Below are positions 5,744-9,190 of a stretch of 9,190 nt of DNA, piece after piece (position 1 is the first letter of the stretch; each line of letters begins with the position of its first letter). Origin of the DNA: Actinomycetota bacterium (GTDB taxonomy: Bacteria > Actinomycetota > Actinomycetes > Nanopelagicales > Nanopelagicaceae); NCBI GenBank assembly GCA_026392815.1, contig JAPLBI010000054.1, forward strand, positions 1 through 9,190, in the 5' to 3' direction. The position numbers were made by a program, and so were the translations under genes. The notes beneath the pieces were generated by a model. It worked only from the letters and a program-made list of their open reading frames with translations, searched no databases and had not been told where the DNA came from.

Positions 5744-6727
5744 TTAGGAGTTTCGGATATTACGAGGTGCAGCCTTTGCCACATCAAATTTCTCGTAAGC
5801 CTTGACGATATCGCCGATCAAGCGGTGGCGAACCACATCTTCTGCGGTTAGCTCCATAAATGCGATGTCATCAATATCTTGCAAGATATCGGTGATTACG
5901 CGAAGCCCTGACTTTGCTCCATTTGGAAGATCAATCTGTGTGACATCGCCTGTAACCACCATCTTTGAACCAAAACCTAAGCGAGTTAAGAACATCTTCA
6001 TCTGTTCAGGTGTTGTGTTCTGCGCTTCATCCAAGATGATAAATGAATCATTTAAGGTACGGCCGCGCATGTAAGCAAGTGGCGCTACCTCAATAACCCC
6101 GGTCTGAATCAAGCGCGGAATCGAATCAACATCGATCATGTCATGCAGCGCATCAAATAACGGGCGCAGATATGGATCGATCTTCTCGCTTAAGGTGCCA
6201 GGTAGAAAACCTAAACTTTCGCCGGCTTCAACTGCGGGGCGTGTTAAGACAATTCGATTTACCTTTTTGGCTTGCAAAGCAGCAACTGCCTTAGCCATTG
6301 CTAGATAAGTCTTACCGGTACCGGCAGGGCCAATTCCAAAGGTGATGGTGTTATCTTCGATCGCATCAACATAGTGTTTCTGATTTGCGGTCTTTGGTCT
6401 GATGGTGCGACCGCGGTTAGAGACGATATTTAAAGATAAGACTTCGGCTGGGCTTTCGGCAGGTTCTTGGCCGAGCATTGCGATACTGCGCGCAACAGCA
6501 TCAACTGTTAATGATTGACCCGAGCGAATAACCAAGGACATCTCAGCGAATAACTTTTCAATTGCTAGGCAATCGATATGTGGTCCGCGCAGAGTGATCT
6601 CGTTGCTGCGAACTGTGATGTTAACGCTTGGGAAAGCCGCTTCGATCGCTCGTAAGTTGGCATCGTTTGCTCCGATGAGTGAGACCATCGGAATCGCTGG
6701 TGGGACGGTTATTAAAGTGCGTTCCAT
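5744..6727 (-). CDS. phoH: PhoH-like ATPase (PhoH1 type)
   Basis: A 327-residue PhoH family P-loop protein. An N-terminal KH-like region of about 100 residues is followed by the ATPase core: Walker A GPAGTGKT at 133-140, LTRPAVEAGESLGFLPG at 161-177, Walker B FIILDEAQN at 229-237 (Asp233, Glu234), then QMKMFLTRLGFGSKMVVTGD with the sensor TGD at 259-261. There is no PIN domain, so it is not the PhoH2 toxin-like form. The family is thought to act in RNA metabolism, and the constant link to ybeY supports a role in rRNA processing or quality control; the exact reaction is not settled. The ATG at 6727 lies 18 bases after the HIT gene, with only a weak ribosome-binding site. The gene order matches phoH1-ybeY in Mycobacterium. 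Confidence 0.96.
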   Translation of the reverse strand: MERTLITVPPAIPMVSLIGANDANLRAIEAAFPSVNITVRSNEITLRGPHIDCLAIEKLFAEMSLVIRSGQSLTVDAVARSIAMLGQEPAESPAEVLSLNIVSNRGRTIRPKTANQKHYVDAIEDNTITFGIGPAGTGKTYLAMAKAVAALQAKKVNRIVLTRPAVEAGESLGFLPGTLSEKIDPYLRPLFDALHDMIDVDSIPRLIQTGVIEVAPLAYMRGRTLNDSFIILDEAQNTTPEQMKMFLTRLGFGSKMVVTGDVTQIDLPNGAKSGLRVITDILQDIDDIAFMELTAEDVVRHRLIGDIVKAYEKFDVAKAAPRNIRNS

Positions 6728-6745
6728 ATATCGCTGATACTACTT

Positions 6746-7093
6746 TTAACCGGGTGGCCAAGCGAGCCCACGCCCGCCCAGCAAATGTAAATGAGCGTGA
6801 AATACGGTCTGCCCAGCGTCTGCGCCGGTGTTAAAGACGGTGCGGTAGCCATCTAGCTCGCGCTCGGCGGCGATATGGGCGGCTGCGGTGAAAAGGTCTG
6901 CGGTAATTGTTGGTGACATCTTGGCAAGACCTGCAGCGTTTTCAGTATGCACCGTCGGAATTAGCAGCACATGAGTTGGTGCCTGCGGATTTAAATCGTT
7001 AAATCCAACAACGTTCTCGCTGCGATAAACAATCTCTGCTGGAATCTGTCCTTCAATAATTTTGCAGAAGATGCAATTTGGATCAAGTGCCAT
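6746..7093 (-). CDS. HIT family hydrolase (HinT-like nucleoside phosphoramidase)
   Basis: A 115-residue histidine-triad protein, a compact and complete family member. The N-terminal CIFCKIIEGQIPAEIVY (7-23) holds the Cys pair C7/C10 that binds zinc in many bacterial HIT proteins. Next come NPQAPTHVLLIPTVHTENA (35-53), then the active-site triad HAHLHLLGGR with His99, His101 and His103; by homology His101 is the likely nucleophile. HinT-like enzymes hydrolyse purine nucleoside phosphoramidates such as AMP-lysine in the cytoplasm. Its ATG follows rsmE by 16 bases and its stop precedes phoH by 18, so it is part of the series. Streptomyces has a HIT gene at this place as I recall, whereas M. tuberculosis differs here. 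Confidence 0.95.
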   Translation of the reverse strand: MALDPNCIFCKIIEGQIPAEIVYRSENVVGFNDLNPQAPTHVLLIPTVHTENAAGLAKMSPTITADLFTAAAHIAAERELDGYRTVFNTGADAGQTVFHAHLHLLGGRGLAWPPG

Positions 7094-7109
7094 AAGTGCG
7101 ACTATACCT

Positions 7110-7829
7110 TTACCAAATTCTCAAAGCAGCGTTTAAGCCTGATAACGCAGCCATTCCGGCATGAGCGGAACGAAATATTGGGCGCCCTAGTAACGCAACT
7201 TGCGCACCCGCTTTGGTAAAGAGCGCGACTTCTTCATCGGTTAGCCCACCTTCTGGGCCGATGATGACTAGAACTTTCTGAGCGCCCGGTGTAATGACTT
7301 CAGTGAATTTACGTTGTGCGCCTTCGTGCAAAACAATTACTAGATCATAATTTGGAATTTCTGCAGCAATCTTTGCGGCATCTAATACGCCCATAACAAA
7401 GGGAATTCGATTACGACGCGTTTGTTTACTTGCCTCGCGCGCAGTGGTGGCTAACTTCTGCATTAGATCTGAAGAACCTTTGCCGATCGAACGCGCCGCA
7501 GCCCACAGCAGAATCACATCGGCGCCGCCTGCAGTGTTTAACTCTATAGACTCTTTGATGCGATCACCTTTAGTGAGCGCCTGTGCGACGTGTAGTTCAA
7601 CGGGCAACTTATCTTCAAACCCGGTTGATAAGACCTGCACCGTCATATCTTTCTTGCCAACAGTTAATACCTTTACAACCGACCAGCCACCTTGACCGCT
7701 AGATAGGGCAAGTGAATCTCCAACTTGGGTTCGAAGCACGCGAATTGCATGCGCTGCTTCATCTCCCCCGAATTGGTAAGTACTTCCTACAGTCGTAGGA
7801 AGATCGGCGACGAAGAAGAGGCTAAGCAT
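7110..7829 (-). CDS. rsmE: 16S rRNA m3U1498 methyltransferase RsmE
   Basis: A 239-residue SPOUT-class (knotted) methyltransferase that methylates N3 of U1498 in 16S rRNA using S-adenosylmethionine. The N-terminal PUA-like domain shows HAIRVLRTQVGD at 27-38. The core has ALTKGDRIKESIELNTAGG at 84-102, the REASKQTRRNRIP helix at 131-143 and the cofactor loop IIGPEGGLTDEEV at 189-201. The second knot motif is LLGRPIFRSAHAG at 213-225, slightly different from the common LGPRILRTETA but with the Leu-Gly, Arg and Ala positions kept. The ATG shares one base with the dnaJ stop (TAATG), so the two are translationally coupled. The dnaJ-rsmE pair is conserved in many bacteria. Confidence 0.95.
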   Translation of the reverse strand: MLSLFFVADLPTTVGSTYQFGGDEAAHAIRVLRTQVGDSLALSSGQGGWSVVKVLTVGKKDMTVQVLSTGFEDKLPVELHVAQALTKGDRIKESIELNTAGGADVILLWAAARSIGKGSSDLMQKLATTAREASKQTRRNRIPFVMGVLDAAKIAAEIPNYDLVIVLHEGAQRKFTEVITPGAQKVLVIIGPEGGLTDEEVALFTKAGAQVALLGRPIFRSAHAGMAALSGLNAALRIW

Positions 7830-8929
7830 TAGCGACCGAAGGCATCTCTAAATTTGCTAAAGAAACCTTGCTCAAGCCCCTTGATCTTTACATCGCCTGG
7901 CTTCTCACCACGTGCTGCTGCAAATTTACGGAGCAGCTCTTCTTGTTCGCGATTTAACTTATGTGGAGTTTGCACCTCAACGTGAACAATTAAATCTCCA
8001 CGGGTTGCAGCGCGCAGACGAGTCATACCTTTGCCGCGCACAGGGATCGTTGCCCCGCTCTGGGTTCCGGCGCGAACTTCTACTTCGATCTCGCCATCTA
8101 AACATTCCACTTTAACTTTGGTACCAAGAGAAGCTGCTGCAAATGAGACTTCAATAGCAACGTGCAGGTTATGGCCATCGCGAATCAAGAATGGGTGTTC
8201 TGCTTCAACGATTTCAACGTAGAGATCTCCTGCAGGCCCGCCACCAGCGCCGACTTCACCGCGACCAGCAAGTTGAATACGGTTACCGGTTTCAACACCT
8301 GCTGGAATCTTGACGTTGATATTTTGACGAGCACGCACGCGGCCATCGCCAGCGCATTCACGGCAAGGATTTTGAATAACGCTGCCAAAGCCCTGACATG
8401 CAGAACATGGACGCGAAGTCATAACTTGTCCTAAGAAGGAACGCTGAACTTGTTGAGTTTCACCGCGACCTCTACAGACCTGACACATCGCAGGCGCTGA
8501 AGCATCAGCAGAACCTTGTCCGTTGCACTTGGTACATGCAACCGCGCTTTCAACTGAGATATCGCGCTCGGTTCCAAAGCAGGCTTCATTTAAATCAACT
8601 TCAACGCGAATTAAGGCATCTTGTCCTTGGCGCATACGTGGACGTGGTCCGCGATTTCCTCCGCCACCGAAGAAGGCATCCATGATGTCGCTAAATCCGC
8701 CGCCGCCGAAGCCACCACCGAAACCAGAACCACCCATGTCATATGACTGGCGTTTCTGCGGATCACTTAAAACTTCATAAGCGGCAGTTACTTCTTTAAA
8801 TTTATCTTGCACTGCAGGATCTGGATTTACATCGGGATGCAGCTCGCGCGCAATCTTGCGATAAGCCTTCTTAATCTCATCTGAACTAGCGCCGCGATCA
8901 ACGCCGAGCGTTTGGTAAAGATCAGCCAT
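7829..8929 (-). CDS. dnaJ: Chaperone protein DnaJ (hrcA-linked, DnaJ2 type)
   Basis: A 366-residue type I Hsp40 that stimulates DnaK ATPase and hands over unfolded proteins. The J domain (1-64) carries HPD at 31-33. A Gly/Phe-rich linker with a DIMDAFF motif spans 65-97. The zinc domain has four repeats: CTKCNGQG (132-139), CQVCRGRG (149-156), CSACQGFG (175-182) and CRECAGDG (189-196). Two beta-sandwich substrate-binding domains and the C-terminal dimer region follow. All key residues are present. The ATG directly follows the hrcA stop (TAAATG), with GGAAGG 10 bases upstream inside hrcA (8940-8945). The hrcA-dnaJ arrangement is the actinobacterial DnaJ2 copy; a second DnaJ in a dnaK-grpE operon elsewhere is likely. 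Control by HrcA at a CIRCE element upstream of hrcA is expected but lies outside the window. Confidence 0.98.
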   Translation of the reverse strand: MADLYQTLGVDRGASSDEIKKAYRKIARELHPDVNPDPAVQDKFKEVTAAYEVLSDPQKRQSYDMGGSGFGGGFGGGGFSDIMDAFFGGGGNRGPRPRMRQGQDALIRVEVDLNEACFGTERDISVESAVACTKCNGQGSADASAPAMCQVCRGRGETQQVQRSFLGQVMTSRPCSACQGFGSVIQNPCRECAGDGRVRARQNINVKIPAGVETGNRIQLAGRGEVGAGGGPAGDLYVEIVEAEHPFLIRDGHNLHVAIEVSFAAASLGTKVKVECLDGEIEVEVRAGTQSGATIPVRGKGMTRLRAATRGDLIVHVEVQTPHKLNREQEELLRKFAAARGEKPGDVKIKGLEQGFFSKFRDAFGR

Positions 8930-9190
8930 TTATTGTGGGCCTTCCGAAATGTAGCGCCCAACATAACGAGCAACTGCAGAGACCGCCGCCATCGAACCTG
9001 CGTAATCCATACGCGTTGGCCCAAGAATACCGAGCGCCCCAACTGGAGATTCAGCTGCGCCGTAACCAACTGTGACAAGTGAAGTTTGACGTAAATTGCT
9101 CTCACTTTGTTCGCCGCCGATTCGCACCTTAACGGTGTCATTGGCATCGCCAAGTAAGCGAAGCAGAACGACTTGTTCTTCAAGTGCTTC
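8930..9190 (-). CDS. hrcA: Heat-inducible transcription repressor HrcA (C-terminal part)
   Basis: Only the last 86 residues are in the window; the frame is open to the right edge. The piece begins [15 protein letters not shown] and shows the HrcA C-terminal signature VRIGGEQ, a SLVTVGYG strand, then [27 protein letters not shown] close to the stop. HrcA binds CIRCE operators and represses chaperone genes until heat stress, with GroEL needed to keep it folded. It is followed without a gap by dnaJ, which places dnaJ under HrcA autoregulation. The DNA-binding domain and any CIRCE site are not visible here. Confidence 0.96.
   Translation of the reverse strand, partial: EALEEQVVLLRLLGDANDTVKVRIGGEQSESNLRQTSLVTVGYGAAESPVGALGILGPTRMDYAGSMAAVSAVARYVGRYISEGPQ

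Noticed and set aside
8523..8780. Proline-rich plus-strand open frame
   Set aside because: It is the reverse reading of the glycine-rich linker and J-domain end of dnaJ; low-complexity codons make it look protein-like.
8827..9183. Minus-strand 118-residue open frame over the hrcA/dnaJ junction
   Set aside because: It is out of frame with both recognised genes, has no family-like motifs, and overlaps the well-supported HrcA C-terminus and DnaJ J domain.
1..9190. Mobile element, CRISPR array, phage or defence cassette
   Set aside because: No transposase, integrase, direct-repeat array, att-like tRNA duplication or cluster of unknown genes was seen; nearly all genes are conserved housekeeping genes.

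Overview
The window looks like the chromosome of an actinobacterium with moderate G+C and compact genes. A freshwater acI-type (Nanopelagicales) lineage is my best guess. The basis is gene order: hrcA-dnaJ-rsmE-HIT-phoH-ybeY-CorC-(degenerate deaminase) is the order I recall from Mycobacterium and Streptomyces, as is FAH-gltX beside tRNA-Gln and tRNA-Glu. The base composition is far below that of those two genera, and the spacing is extremely tight. The genus is inference; no marker gene here fixes it.

Layout. Positions 1-1223 hold two plus-strand genes joined by an ATGA overlap: the 3' part of an amidohydrolase (cytosine / S-adenosylhomocysteine deaminase type) and a short-chain dehydrogenase. 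They converge on a long minus-strand series that fills the rest. Read in its own direction from the right edge, that series is hrcA (C-terminal part), dnaJ, rsmE, a HIT hydrolase, phoH, ybeY, a CorC/HlyC-type CBS membrane protein, a small degenerate cytidine-deaminase-fold protein, an FAH-family hydrolase, gltX, tRNA-Gln(CTG) and tRNA-Glu(CTC). Every protein-coding neighbour in this series overlaps or lies within about 20 bases of the next, so it behaves like one long operon or a few nested ones. No stretch of 300 bases lacks a gene.

How the genes work together. The hrcA end is the heat-shock repressor with its DnaJ co-chaperone. rsmE, ybeY and phoH concern 16S rRNA modification and ribosomal RNA maturation or quality control. 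gltX is followed by the two tRNAs that a non-discriminating glutamyl-tRNA synthetase would charge; in actinobacteria Gln-tRNA is normally made from Glu-tRNA(Gln) by GatCAB.

What stands out. (1) gltX is broken by an apparent 13-base deletion that removes the KMSKS-type ATP-binding loop and shifts the frame; the gene should be essential, so this is either a sequence or assembly error or a real lesion. (2) The 3' end of tRNA-Glu, including an encoded CCA, is antisense to the last Trp codon and stop codon of the dehydrogenase, and the stop codon forces a G1-U72 wobble in the tRNA. (3) The deaminase-like protein keeps the fold signature and the glutamate but has lost its zinc ligands. (4) FAH-gltX sits where era is expected. 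I see no mobile element, CRISPR array, defence cassette or convincing new system.
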